From Seriola aureovittata (Eukaryota > Chordata > Actinopteri > Carangiformes > Carangidae): 64,000 nt of DNA. The notes under the pieces were generated by a model. That model was not told where the DNA came from. It searched no databases and was given only the letters and a program-made list of their open reading frames with translations. Made by a program: the position numbers and the translations under genes. The DNA is taken from positions 11,600,501 to 11,664,500 of the forward strand of contig NC_079377.1 of NCBI RefSeq assembly GCF_021018895.1, given 5' to 3'. Shown piece by piece: positions 1 to 12,000 of this stretch (the stretch's first letter is position 1; each line of letters opens with the position of its first letter).

Positions 1-909
1 CCGTAAAAATCAAACTGCCTTGCATCATCATTGGGGAAAAATGATTAATCTGTCTCTGAAACAGTATTAATTGCATTGTTTACTGACAGCGTGGCTTAGT
101 GATTCAAACTGCATGTAAGCCAGTTTGTTTTTAATACAACTGGTGAAAAGTCTGTTTGGTTTATTCTGTGTAGTTAATGTTTTCTTGGTTTTGTAATTCT
201 TCTTATTTGGGCACTTGTGGTGCGGGAGTGTTTTGGCACATTTTGATTTATTATAATTTTCCACCATTGGATCAGCAGTCTAAGCAAACAAAGAGGTATC
301 GCTGGTTGAGAAACAAAAAGTTTATTCCACTACTGTTGCAGCAGTAACTGGACAGTATGGATGAGATGTGACACCGCATGTTTTCTTATGTTTTCATTGT
401 TTATTCAGTATTTTAATCCCAACTTTTATTTTAATTAATTTTAAGTATTCTGCTTCATTTAAAAGCAGACTGTCACATCATGGTAACACTTTATTTTCTG
501 GATTTCATCTGTATTTTCCCAATATACTCCCAATGATTTTTTCAGAGGTTTCCTGGAAAATCCCTGTGTAGTGCGCTAATTATAGGGAAAACAGAAACTG
601 TGCCAAAATGGGAAATTTCTCCACAGCCAAGCACACAATTCAACATTTATGAAAAGTGAAGTTTCTATTAGTAAATGAATAATCGATAAACATTTGTGTT
701 CAAGGAAATTTCCTATAACCAGGACCAAATTACATACTGTAGTAATTTCCAGGAAACTTCCCAGGAAATATTGTGAAGTTGTTAGGAACTTAGGAAAGTG
801 GAAAATAAAGTGTTAACTCACATCATCATCAACACAAAAATACTAATAAAAAATAATCATACTATATTGTATTCATGCAATGTGGCTCATTCGGAGTGTA
901 TTTTTGTAG
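1..909 (+). other. dst: dst intron (partial)
   Basis: The AT-rich sequence upstream of the acceptor at 907-909 has no further dst exon that I can support. The codon at the acceptor is split, so the preceding dst exon should end in phase 1 to the left of this window. Confidence 0.6.
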
Positions 910-2267
910 CTAAAGGCAGGACCAACATGGAGCTGCGGGAGAAGTTTATCCTCCCAGAAGGCACCACCCAGGTGATGGCGAGCTTCCGCTACCGAGGCCG
1001 GAGATCTCGGCCGTCGTCCAGAGGAGCTTCTCCCAACAGATCCACCTCCAGTCAGAGCTGTCCGGTCCCAGCACACCACGCACTGACTAGTACACCCAAG
1101 GTGAGAGGCTCCACCCCGCTGTGAGAGCCAGTTGTTTTTTAGTTGTCTGTCAGTAGACTGATCATCCCGCACTATGATTTCACTCTTATTTATCTGCCTT
1201 AATTAATTTATGTTACATTATCTGATCATTTTCCTGTTTTTGGGGGGTTTTTTGTGTTTCTTCCATCTAGCGTTTCGTGTAGTTTTTGATTTGTGAATCC
1301 ATGTCTGTGTTTTTTGATTTGCCATTGTTCCTCAGACTCCCCAACACATAACCCGCAATTATGATAAGCCCTGGCTTACAAACAGCAAACCCTCCACTCC
1401 TCTTAAATCATCAGACTCCTTTGGGAGCCAAGGTTCATCCTCAGAGGTATAGTCACATATAAGATGTGGAACACTTCAGATTTATGACCCAACCGAAATC
1501 CATCAATTAATTATGAAAAAAGACCATAAAAACATGCAAACCTGGTCTCATACATACTGCATACCTTCACTAATTTCCATTTAATCCTGTGATAAGAAAC
1601 CTGAAACCCGTTGGACTTAAGATGGAGCTCAAGTTGTATTTATTAGAGATTTCAGTTGGGTCTATAAACTGTCTTTGATTACTAATGGGCTGGACATTTA
1701 ATTCTTGCCTGACAAAAATATCTGCCTCATTTTAATACCCCTTTTGAAATGAACAACTTTGTATTAAATCTGTGCATGTGTGATTGTTTAATGATGTATA
1801 AACGCTGCAGGTTTAACATATGAAACCTAATACTAACTGCTTCTAAAAACAATTCCCCAGCTGTTGCTGAAATAATGATTTTACAAGGATTTTTCATAAA
1901 ATTTAAAACTAACTCAATAATATTTAGAGTGCTTTCTGGTACAACTTGTTACATTCTTCAGTTGATAAGGACCATTATCTAAAACACTGTCCCCATACTG
2001 CAAAGTTAACTGCAATTGATTACAAATGGAACTAAGTACTGTCTTTTACAGAGTACACCAGTCCAAGGCAGCAAATTGCGTCTTCCTGGGTACTTGTCAG
2101 GCAAAGGATTTCAGTCCGGCGAGGAGGGAAGCTTGATCAGCGCTGCTGTACTGAAAGCTCGAGCACAGACAATAGGCGGTGAGTAGAGAGCATTTTCAGT
2201 CACTCTTTTGATTATAATTGGAAGAAAATGTGTTTTTCTCTGTTGTTGCACTGGTCAGTGGACCCCT

Positions 2268-2301
<34 letters not shown>

Positions 2302-3162
2302 CACAAGAGAAAAGAAAAATAAGTAAAAATACCAACTAAGCTAACAGTTAGAATGTGGTATTAGTAAGACAATGCATCAGAGAGTTAGCTATGTTAAGAA
2401 GTACATGAACACTGTGCAGATAATGGTCCAGAACAGGCATTAAAATGGTTGATTAAAGCTGCTATGATCAATATTTTTATATTAAAAATGGATGACATGA
2501 TTACTTTTGTGTGAAAGAAGTTGCCCACAGTAACAAACCTTCAGATAAGTATCACTTCACTCAGGAGTTCATCTCAACTCTACAGAGCATTTTAGCGTCT
2601 TTTAGCCCATTGCTTTGATTTTCAGGCCCGCAAATTTATTGCTGTGGTTCACTGTCACGGCTCTCATCAGCGTCTTTACCAACCCTAAACATGTTGCTGT
2701 TTTCAGCATTAAATCTCTTAGAAGCTGTAAAATCCAAGTAAATGATAATGTTGCTCCATGTCTGGATGTGTAAATAAGTGGTCATGGTGAACTGTAACTG
2801 CTATGGCACTGCCAATAATGGCTGCTACCTCTGGGCTAATTCTAAGTGCTTCATTAATTATTGTTCGTAGTGAGTAATTATTGTTTCTTGATTTTATGTT
2901 TGTAGATTCAAGAAGAACTTCCAGCCGACCTGGAAGTAAAGCTGGAAGCAGAGGGAGCAGTCGCAGAGGTAGTGACGCCTCCGACTTCGACATCTCAGAC
3001 ATCCAGTCTGTGTGCTCGGATATGTCTGAGACAGTTGGAGAGTCTAGCAGAGCGACGCCGCGCTCTACTTCCCGCCAACGTGGAGGAAAACCCTCCAAGA
3101 TCCCCACCCCTCAAAGAAGAACCACTCCCACAAGCAAACTGGCTAAGGGATCCAAGCGATAG
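910..3162 (+). CDS. dst: dst (dystonin / BPAG1) 3' end: last four coding exons
   Basis: This is the C-terminal tail of the giant spectraplakin dystonin, which links actin, intermediate filaments and microtubules. Coding exons are 910-1100, 1336-1446, 2052-2178 and 2906-3162 (TAG at 3160-3162). All have GT-AG borders and phases that join without a frame break. The translation contains [57 protein letters not shown] and SKIPTPQRR, all collinear with the human DST C-terminus as I remember it. The tail is Ser/Arg/Gly-rich and disordered. The plakin repeats, spectrin repeats, EF hands and GAS2 domain lie upstream, outside the window. MACF1 has a related tail, but the neighbours col21a1 and bmp5 argue for dst. 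Confidence 0.95.
1336..1446 (+). CDS. dst: dst phase-0 cassette exon ([11 protein letters not shown])
   Basis: This 111-bp exon encodes 37 residues including [19 protein letters not shown]. It has cctcag before it and gtatag after it. Both borders are phase 0 and the flanking exons stay in frame without it, so it can be skipped. Human DST has a counterpart containing [12 protein letters not shown] at the same place, from memory. Inclusion is probably regulated, but the sequence alone cannot show in which tissue. Confidence 0.85.
2270..2298. repeat. (TA)n microsatellite
   Basis: Uninterrupted TA dinucleotides in the dst intron after exon 2052-2178. Confidence 0.95.
3094..3105 (+). other. dst: SxIP microtubule plus-end (EB1-binding) motif in dst
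   Basis: Codons TCC AAG ATC CCC encode S-K-I-P, followed by T-P-Q-R-R. This is the Ser-x-Ile-Pro motif in a basic, proline-rich, disordered setting that recruits spectraplakins to growing microtubule ends through EB proteins. The motif is seen directly. EB binding is inferred from the family. Confidence 0.8.
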
Positions 3163-3965
3163 TCAGTGGCCTTGAAAACAAACAACCCAGGAGCTAGTTG
3201 CACCCGAAACACATAACGGACACTGGAGATATCTAATTTAAAAGACTGCAAATGTGTTGAGTGTTATTTAAATTGTTGAAAAGATGTAAAATATTCAGTT
3301 GAGAGGCAATATGATTTAATTTTATGTGAGAATGGAATGTTAATGGCCTTGTGTATTTGTTTTTAATGTATTTTATTTTTTGTGAAAAATGTCAAATTGT
3401 TTTTATTGTATTTTATTTTATTGATGCAAAACCTGTAGAGGTTCGATGAACACTAGGAAACCTGGGAATGACTACGTTGTACGGTTAACTAACATTTCTA
3501 CACACTAATGAAGGGGCAACACGCAGGATAGCGCTGAGAGTTACTGAATGTACTGTAATTTAATGTATGCTGATGTTTGGAGTAGATGGTGCATTATGGT
3601 ACCATGTGAGGCATTGCAATTATCTATTTAAGTGCTATGATATACTGCCAACATGCATTTAAAGGGCAATGCAATATACTACAATAAACCCCTGTAAGCA
3701 CTGCAGAAACCTTTGAAAAACACTATTTAAGACAAGTAGCAGAAACCTCGTAATCATGAAGCTTTCAAGTCCTGTTTGTTTGTCAGCAGCTGCAGTCCCT
3801 GTTTTGTTTGACCACTTCACAGCAGCGTGTGCATTGACCTTGACGAGGTGCCACTCCATGTAGACATTCTCGTGTGCATCCATGTCAGTGTATGGTTAAT
3901 TTCGGTAGAGCTGAAATTGTTACTGTAACATTACTTTGTAATAAACCTGCTTGCAGAAAGCCACC
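3163..3965 (+). other. dst: dst 3' UTR
   Basis: This AT-rich sequence follows the dst stop codon and has no coding signature. Candidate polyadenylation signals AATAAA lie at 3683-3688 and 3940-3945. The end is approximate. Confidence 0.55.
3940..3945 (+). terminator. Candidate dst polyadenylation signal AATAAA
   Basis: Canonical AATAAA about 780 bases after the dst stop, before the dispersed repeat that begins near 4080. A second AATAAA at 3683-3688 could produce a shorter 3' end. Confidence 0.4.
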
Positions 3966-4081
3966 AGAGACGGGTGTGAACCACAGAGTCCTCTCTGTCT
4001 TGCTGGTTTTACCACCTTTTATGAGTCATGCTAGCAGCGATGGCAGTGTCGTTCTACTATCACTGTGACATCTTTACAGGT

Positions 4082-4490
4082 ATTTGTGCTTTACAAAAGA
4101 TGAATCCAACTGACTTTGGTGATCCCCTGACCTCTTCTAGCTCCATCATCAGGTCAAAGTTTTGTACAGACACGTGTGGTTCCCAGAGGATGAAACCTAC
4201 TGATCCTTTCTTCTCATATAGCACCATCATCAGGTGAGAATTAAGATATTCTTCAATACCAGTTTATGACCATAGAACCTCATTACATTCCCATCAGCAG
4301 CAGCTGTAGTTTGTGTTCAGTGCCTATTAGCAAAAGTTAGCATGCTTACTAAGATGGTGAATATGATAAACATATGCTAAACATCAGAATGTTAGTATTG
4401 TTACTGTGGACAGGTTAGCATGCTGATGTTAGCACTTAGCTTAAGTGCAGCGTCACACAGCTGCTAAAGCTGTAAACTCCTTGTCTCTGT
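4082..4490 (+). repeat. Dispersed fish repeat, copy 1 (TTAGCATGCTGATGTTAGCA family)
   Basis: The stretch carries two internal units of the type GATGAA..CCAACTGACTTTGGTGATCCCCTGAC and CATCATCAGGT, then a tail with TTAGCATGCTGATGTTAGCA and a CACACAGCTGCTAAAGCTGTA-like end. The same units recur in the same order at 27255-27490 (- strand), and the tail recurs at 7945-8110. I recognise it as a repeat that is very common in percomorph genomes but cannot name it securely. Confidence 0.7.
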
Positions 4491-5181
4491 CTCCCACGTC
4501 TCCGTCTTTCATGCTGCTGCACTAAAATAATTGAATGGGCATTAAAGGTCACCACGGTGGAAAGCAATTGCTGGGTAATTGGTAAATATGGTCAATAGCT
4601 CTTGCAAAACCAAATTTCTTTATGAACTACAACACTTTATTTTTCTATTTTAATCCATATATTGAATCCATTATCTATTTTCCCCATGATTTCCCTGTAG
4701 CCTAGTAGTTACAGATCCAGTGTGGCGGTTTAGGTTGAAGGTGTGGTTTACTCCGGGTGGAATGTTTGCGGAGAGTCTTGTGTTTAGCTGTGACATACTA
4801 CATCTTTCTCTCAGTGAGACCATGCAGGTGGTAAAACACTGAACATAAACTACAACTATGTGACTGTTTTTTAAAGCAATTATAGACAAAGTTTCATTAA
4901 TGGTCCCAACAAAATCTTTTTTTTTCTGGCTGTACCGATTGGATGTGTAAAGAGCCGTACAAAAGCTCTGCACAGTGAAATACACAAAACTTATTTCAGG
5001 GCTACACAACTGAACAAACTTAAAGTATAGGCTCATTCTTCAACATTACTGTTACTTTCTCTTCATAGCAGCTTTAACCTACATAAAGGCCCTGGTGTGT
5101 TCACCTACATTTCCTACATATGATGACTCAGTTTACTGGACTGTGTTACCTTGTAGTGACTGAATAGGTGTAACTGGCCTA

Positions 5182-5392
5182 TGAGAAGAGACAGATCCCC
5201 TGGGGACTAAAGGTGGAGTGGAGCTCAGGGGCCAGGCTCCTCTGAGACCGAGAGCTTCTACTCTTAATGGTCCTCCTGTTCATCTCAAACACTGGCCCCG
5301 GGATGGCACTTTAGAGAAGGGATATATCTTCACACCAGGAACTGGAAAAGATCCATCTACAGGAGCCCTGGGACTGTCTTTTTCAAGAATAT
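5182..5392 (+). other. Unexplained open frame with good donor; possible 5' exon
   Basis: An open frame runs from after TGA at 5182-5184 to the donor AT|GTGAGT at 5393, 60-70 codons without a stop and with balanced composition (for example GYIFTPGTGKDPSTGALG). It has no ATG in frame, no signal peptide and no pyrimidine-rich acceptor. It could be a non-coding first exon for the collagen gene downstream: joined to the acceptor at 5962 the frame stops after five codons, upstream of the collagen ATG. I do not recognise a family. Confidence 0.25.
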
Positions 5393-5995
5393 GTGAGTAA
5401 ATCTAATATTTTCTGTAATTTTTCTGCATTTTTTAAATAAATGAAGGTAGTGGGAAATTATATTAATTGGAGTTGTCTGTAATGTCAGGTTACTAATCAA
5501 ACAGGGGATAATGCAGATTAGTATAATTGTGTCCTCTAATTTTGTGAAACTTGAGAACGTTTGCATGGACAAAATTTAGTGGATACAACTTTTGACACTG
5601 TTGTTCTAGGTAGTGTTAGGTCTTATAGGAAGATTATCTTATCACATAATGTGGTTATGAAACCTTAGTAATTGTATTGCATTGAAGAAATTAAAGTATT
5701 TATTTAAAAGGAGTTAAAAGAAAATATTCACCACTTTGATTGATCTTCCAGGAGGTTAGGCCTATTCTTATTTTTAGAATAGTGACATTACATTTTTTTT
5801 CCTTTCCTTTATGCTTTCTATATTTTTAATAATCATGCATACAGTAGAAATGTAATGTTTTAAAACACATTTGAGTGAACTGTACTACTATACCACTGTA
5901 TACACATATATAAATGAATATAATTTATTGAATTGCTGACTTATTTAATTGCTGTACTGCAGGCACTTGTAGCACCTGACTTCCAAAATTTGAAA

Positions 5996-6074
5996 ATGCC
6001 ACCCTACAAAGCTATGCTGGTGTTTGCAGCACTGTTTGTCTTCTTGGGATTGACCCAATGTCAGAAGTTGCCAA
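5996..6074 (+). CDS. COL9A1-like exon 1: start codon and signal peptide
   Basis: ATG at 5996 opens MPPYKAMLVFAALFVFLG, a short N-region and hydrophobic core, followed by LTQCQKLP. The exon begins at acceptor 5961-5962 with a 33-base 5' UTR stretch and ends in phase 1 before gtaagt. An upstream non-coding exon is therefore expected. The start is chosen because it is the only ATG giving a secretion signal in frame with the TSPN exon. Confidence 0.8.
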
Positions 6075-9000
6075 GTAAGTTGGAATTTTTTCATGCTTAA
6101 TTGAGGACTACAACGTGTTTCCTGCTGCATAGATATATTAACACTGAATCATCACATATTGCATTATGCTGTTTCTGTGTAGTTGCCCACAAGTGGACAT
6201 GTTGTATGTGCTGCTGCTATCTTTGCAAGAACACTCCTGCTAAAGAGATTTTTAATCTCAGTCAGGAATCTTCTGGTTAATATAAAATATATTTCACAAC
6301 AATCGTGTAATCATATCATATAAATGATCTTTGAGTGTGACTTTAGTTTTTGTCTGGGTTTAACACTGTACTACAGTGCCATGACCAGCAGATGTCAGTG
6401 TTTGTCAGTTCTTTTTCCACTAATTCCCTGCACAGGAGTTGAACCAGTATCATATTTCCTGCCCTCAGAGCCCGTGTAAGCACTCAGGGGTCAGAAGGTC
6501 ATGCTGGGGTTAAGCTGTGTACATGAACCTTTGAAGCCCTGAAACAGAGTCTCCCTGATACCATAAATAAACAAGTTAACACAATGTTTTTCTACCTGTG
6601 GTGTTCTGCGCACAGATAAAGTTGCCTGTCAGCAGAAGCAGTATGTGTACTGTTGGCCTATTGACAGTAAAACATGACAGTAAAACATATCTGCAAGGAG
6701 ACAAGACTGCAGATTTAAGTCACAGACCACAGGTGATTGGTGTTTTCACAGAAAAAACCTCTCTGCAGACTTATACTCAAATTCAAAGGAACAATTTGTT
6801 AACATGCCGCAGCATCAGGTATCAAGCTTTCCATTATTGTAGAGTAGGTGTTCTGAGTTATTTTCCACTCAAGTCTTAACATTTGTGATGAGAATCTTTC
6901 ACCAGCTCTCATCCACGCATTTTAACCTGACAGGAAACACCGCTGCCATGCTGATCTCATTCTAACTGCGCACAGTGTTTAGATATTCAGTAGCCAAATC
7001 CAGCCATGAAAGAAAATAAACAGCCTCGTCATGTTAATGGGTTTAATGAATTACCTCATTGTACCTGTGAAGAGATGGCACTACTAATGACAATGAGTAA
7101 TGCGACTGTTTAAAAAAATCGGTGATATCAGTGCTGACATAAGATTTAGAAGTGGTCCAGCACCTTTGATGCTGAATCGCTGTGATGTCAAACTAAGCTC
7201 AGTGTTTGTGCTGTGAGGTTTCGATCTCCTGGAGGAGTTTCGTGTGCCTGAGTCGAGAGGAGTGAGGAGGGTGGATGGCTCTCAACCTGAGGCGGTGGCC
7301 TACCGCGTCAATCCCTCCATCCATCTACGCAAGACCATGAGGTACGGTGCAAGGCTCCATGAGCGTTATTAATGTCAATGGAGCTGGAAAATGATTGAAG
7401 AGTAACTGAAAATTACATTTTTGCAGATTTCCAGTGGTTTAACATCTCATTTGGCTGCAGTGAGGTAGAAGTGTACACCACGGTGTGTTAGTACACTGTG
7501 ACATCACTGTTAGGTATGGTTACAGGGGCAGTTACGCACACTACTGAACAAACCCAAACACACTCATCACAGGTGCTGTGTGTGGTCAGACTTGAAACAG
7601 ACATGAAACTTTTTTAGGCTGGTGTTATATTGCTCTTAAAAGGGTAAGTGAACACCAGGCTGAAAAAGCTGTTGTGCACCTGTAACCCCACCCATCAGTG
7701 ATGTCACAGGGTCCTTGAGTACACCTGTACATCACTGCAGCAAGGTAGGAACTTAAATCCTTGGATGTTAGAAAAAACAAGATTTTTAGTGGGTGTTAAG
7801 TTGGCCTTTATACGGTCTCATTTGTGAGCTTTGTAAGCAATTATTCACAGATGAAGAATAGCAGTAACACTTAGCATGAATATAATCCCTTATATTAATA
7901 CTTTAGGTGTCTCAAAAATATACTGATTTTTTTTTGCCATGCTATATGCCTCACTCTAGGGATAGCAATGTCAGTATGTTTATCCGTCCACCACTTTACT
8001 ATCTAAATGGTTAGCATGCTGATGTTAGCATTTAGCTCAGAGCACCGTTGTGCCTGGGTACAGCCTCACAGAGCTGCTACCATGGCTGTAATTCACTTAG
8101 TCTTGTTTCTCTTTGAACTCTCTTTGTCTGACAGTGAATGGAAGGCATAGTGCTTTAAGTGCTTTGTTCGTATTAAATTAACTTGGAATGGTAGCCCTCT
8201 AAGAAGTGCATTTTCACAAAAAGTTACAAACAAATGTGAATATTGAAACTTGTCCCAACTCATATGCTAATATGGGGTTTATGGATAAAGCTGAAGTCTC
8301 TCTGTTTCAACTTATGCACATTCTTCTAAAACAAAACCCTTATGTTCCCACAAAAGCCCTCAATTGTTGTTTTGTGAAGAAAGCAGCCTCTGTATGATGT
8401 TAACCAGCCTTCCAAACCTCACTCTTGTGCCACAGTGATGTGTATCCAGATGGACTTCCCTCCGACTACTCCGTCATTGCAACATTTAAGGTGACCAAAG
8501 ACACGGCCAAGAAATCCTGGAACCTGTGGCAGGTCAGTGACACCGAGGGACGGGACCAAGTTGGCCTGCGTTTCCAGGGCGACACGCGCTCTTTAGACTT
8601 CTTCTACACTGGCCCCCGTGGGAGTCAGATGCTGAGGACCTTCCATGGTGTGGAAAAACTGTTAGATGGAGAGTGGCACAAGTTGGCGCTGAGTGTGAAG
8701 GGCAGGAAGGTGAAGCTGCTCATTGACTGTGAGGAGGTCAGTGTGGAGTCCATTGACGAGTCAAGGCCTGTTATCCGCCGAGGGTACACCTCCATCGTCA
8801 AGCGGGCTGCAGGAGATCGTTCTGTGTCTGTATGTCGACAGCTTGGATACCTCTATATCTAAAGTTATATTTCAACTTCCATTGATTTGGATTACAACTT
8901 TCATTTCTCATATAATCTCTTCTCTCTTTCCAGGTGGACCTCCAGCAGATGGATGTGTCATGTGACCCAGAGCAGGCTTATTCAGAGGGCTGCTGTGAGC

Positions 9001-12000
9001 TCTCCAGTGTGGTGAGTCACCTTATGATTCAACGATGTTTCACTCCCACTGTTACAGATGTGTGTGAAATTTCAAAACCATTTCCGTTATCTGCCCATGG
9101 CAGTGTGGAGGGTATGCAGAGATCGGTCTAACAGCTGGAAGAGCATCTTGCAAATGTATGCCCGGACAACCAGGCATTCAGGGACCTCCAGGGCCAAAGG
9201 TGAATGTGCCTGCACAGTGAAAGTTGGCAGAACACACTAATAAGACAAATTGAGTCCGTGTTGACATATTTTTTTATTCTTCTGCAGGGTCACAGAGGTC
9301 TTCCAGGGGGAGCCGGAGACCCAGGAAGACACGGAAACTGGGTAAATAATTGTACAGTATGTCTCAGTCGTGTAGATGCCAAACCTTATCTCACACAGGA
9401 TGTGTGTTGTGGTGTGTTTACTTCTTCTTCTTAGCATGAGCAGCACCCCGTTCCTCTTGCTGGACAATAAAGAGTTAAAATGAATTGTGACATTGTAAAA
9501 CCTTCATTTGTGAGACAGCAGTGGAGCTGTGGAAAATGGCAGTAGAAGTACAACCGAGACACGACAGGATGGAAACAAATCTGGAAGCAGAAGCGCTCAG
9601 CGATAGTAAACACAGGGGCTCCTTTCATAGTTTGAAAACTCATGTCCGCTTTGCAAAAGATTTAGGGAAGAGGCCAAGATAAACACAAAGAAATACGGAT
9701 GTGACAATAAATTTGTTTTTGCAGTTCTGAAATAGCCATTTGCATCTTAAAACACAGAGAATATAGGATTTAACTTGAACTGGCACATGATCACAGGATT
9801 TTGTAATGGCTTTGCTTTTCCATTTGGAAGAAACTGAGCCAAAAGTAATGAATCCCACACACACAGGAAAACCAGTCAGTTGAGCAATAACCATACCCTC
9901 AAAGTGTCTGGTAATGAGTGGCATTAGTCTGCATAATCATTGTGTGAAATTTGTCAGATGTTATGTTTCTTTTCTAATGTTTTTATCTTTGTGGATAAGG
10001 CTGATTAATTCACCACAGGAAGACCAAATTGTGAAAGAGAGGGAAGGTTTGAGAAAATGATAATGAACAAAGTAGTCTGCTGCAGGAGCCAGTTACACAG
10101 GGATCAGTGAAAGAGCAAATACACTCACAGTTGTATCCTTTAGGGAGCCGCAGACGTGATTATTTCCACTTTAAATTTATGACTTGTTAATCTCTTTGAT
10201 CCTTGGCGCTTACTGTTATGTTGGAGCAGATCTGAGAGTCTTTTAATAACAGTCCGGAGAACATGTGTTTAAAGCAGGTTTTTTTTTTTATACATATGTG
10301 ACGGTTTGGTATATAACATGCCCTTTGCACTCAAGGAAATCCCCCATGCTGCCTGAGAACACACAAATGTACGCCTGCAGAGCAGTGTACATTCAGAGCA
10401 CATTTCCAGAGCTGTACATCTGGGAATAAACATCTGTCTTGTGTAACTTGTTAAGAGTTTTGACCTCCTGCCAGCATGTGAATCACAGAGCCCCAACATG
10501 TTTATCTCCTCCCCTGCTGGCATCCGAGGAGGGCATTTCCTGGCACAGATATATGAACTATCCATCTCAGGTGGTGGGTGGTCCTTTTCTCGTCAGAGCT
10601 ATACCCGCCTTAGAACTGTCGTAAAGTTCACGGTCATGCCTCTCGCCGTACTGTCGGCCATCTCTGAGGTTAGCCTCCGCCTAGCTGACTCTGCTTAAAA
10701 ACGGTGTTAGGTGAGATGATCAAATAAACTGACAATGCAAAGGCGTCCTGGCCTAGTTTAATCTGTTTGTTGACTCAGTGAAATACAGCCAACTGGAAAA
10801 CACTTGTCCCTCTACGACCCAGGAAGTCAGCATCTGTGCAAACAATACTGGTACATTTTGTTGTATTAATGACTAATGTTTCCTAAATCCTGCTGAAAAA
10901 GGCTGCAGTATATTCTCCACTAATGTGACCAGTGTGAGTGTGGCTGAAATTTATAGCATGTTCACATTTTAAATGTAACTATCCTCAATTTGTCGTGTGA
11001 TTTTCACGTTATGTTAAAACAAAGCAAAAATGGTGTGACAGTTTGACTTTCTTGCTGAGAGACTCATATCTGTGCCGTAAATATGAAGTTACAAGAAATG
11101 ATTAGCTCAGCGTAAAAACTGGATACAGTTAGAAGCAGCTAGCCTGCCTCACTAACCCCGCTTAACCACGTTTGTTTTGTTCAGATTAAAACAGATCTAC
11201 AAGTCAATTGTAGAGCTTTAGAGGTTGCAGTTGTATGTTTTTATCTTTAAGCTGTTTTGCCTTTTTTCCAGTCTTTGTGCTAAGCTAAGCAAACTGTCCT
11301 CTGGAATATTGCAACATGTCCAAAGATCCAGAGCGGAGCACTTCTATATTCTGATTGTTTGCCGCCGAACCGCGTCTTAGCTCTTTACCATAAAGTTGCC
11401 TGAACTTAAACTTTTCTGAAGCCCACACTGCTCAAGACGCCTCCAAAAGACGCTGACTCACATACAAAATGAATGTGGTTACTTTGATGTTCTCGCTGCT
11501 TTCAGTTTGAACTTCTAGGAATAGGAATATTGAAATTATTATTTATTATATAATATGTTATCTCTGTCTGTATGTTATGGTGCAGACTCTGAGTCTTTTT
11601 TTCCATCCTGTGCCAAAAACAAATTCTACCAACTCTGGTCACAGGGACATTAAAGTGAAGACCTGCAGCTCTAAAGCTCAGTTATAGGTTATATATAGGT
11701 TATATTATATATAAGTTATATCTCATTTGTTTACTTTGTACAAAAACCAAAGTGTAAAAACAACAACAGTTTTATAGGTGTTATGTGCTGAACTTTTTCC
11801 CCCCAGGTGCTGACTTCCTGCAGTCTTTGCCAGCTCCATTACATCTGATTTTTTTTTTTTTTATGTTACACTTTAGTTTTTTTTTACAAACTGTAGCATG
11901 TCAATTACATTTAGAGGATCCTGGGAGATTTTGTTACCTTTGGACAGAGCCAGGAGAACTGTTTTCTGCCTAATATTTACCACACAGGCAAGAGACTGCA

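Noticed and set aside
4671..5036. A 121-codon - strand frame between dst and the collagen gene
   Set aside because: No homology is recognisable, composition is AT-driven and there is no gene context.
11785..11973. A hydrophobic, signal-peptide-like frame in the COL9A1-like intron, where a short-form promoter might be expected
   Set aside because: The hydrophobic stretch comes from T-runs, the frame starts at GTG and stops at once, and there is no donor in phase with exon 12332.
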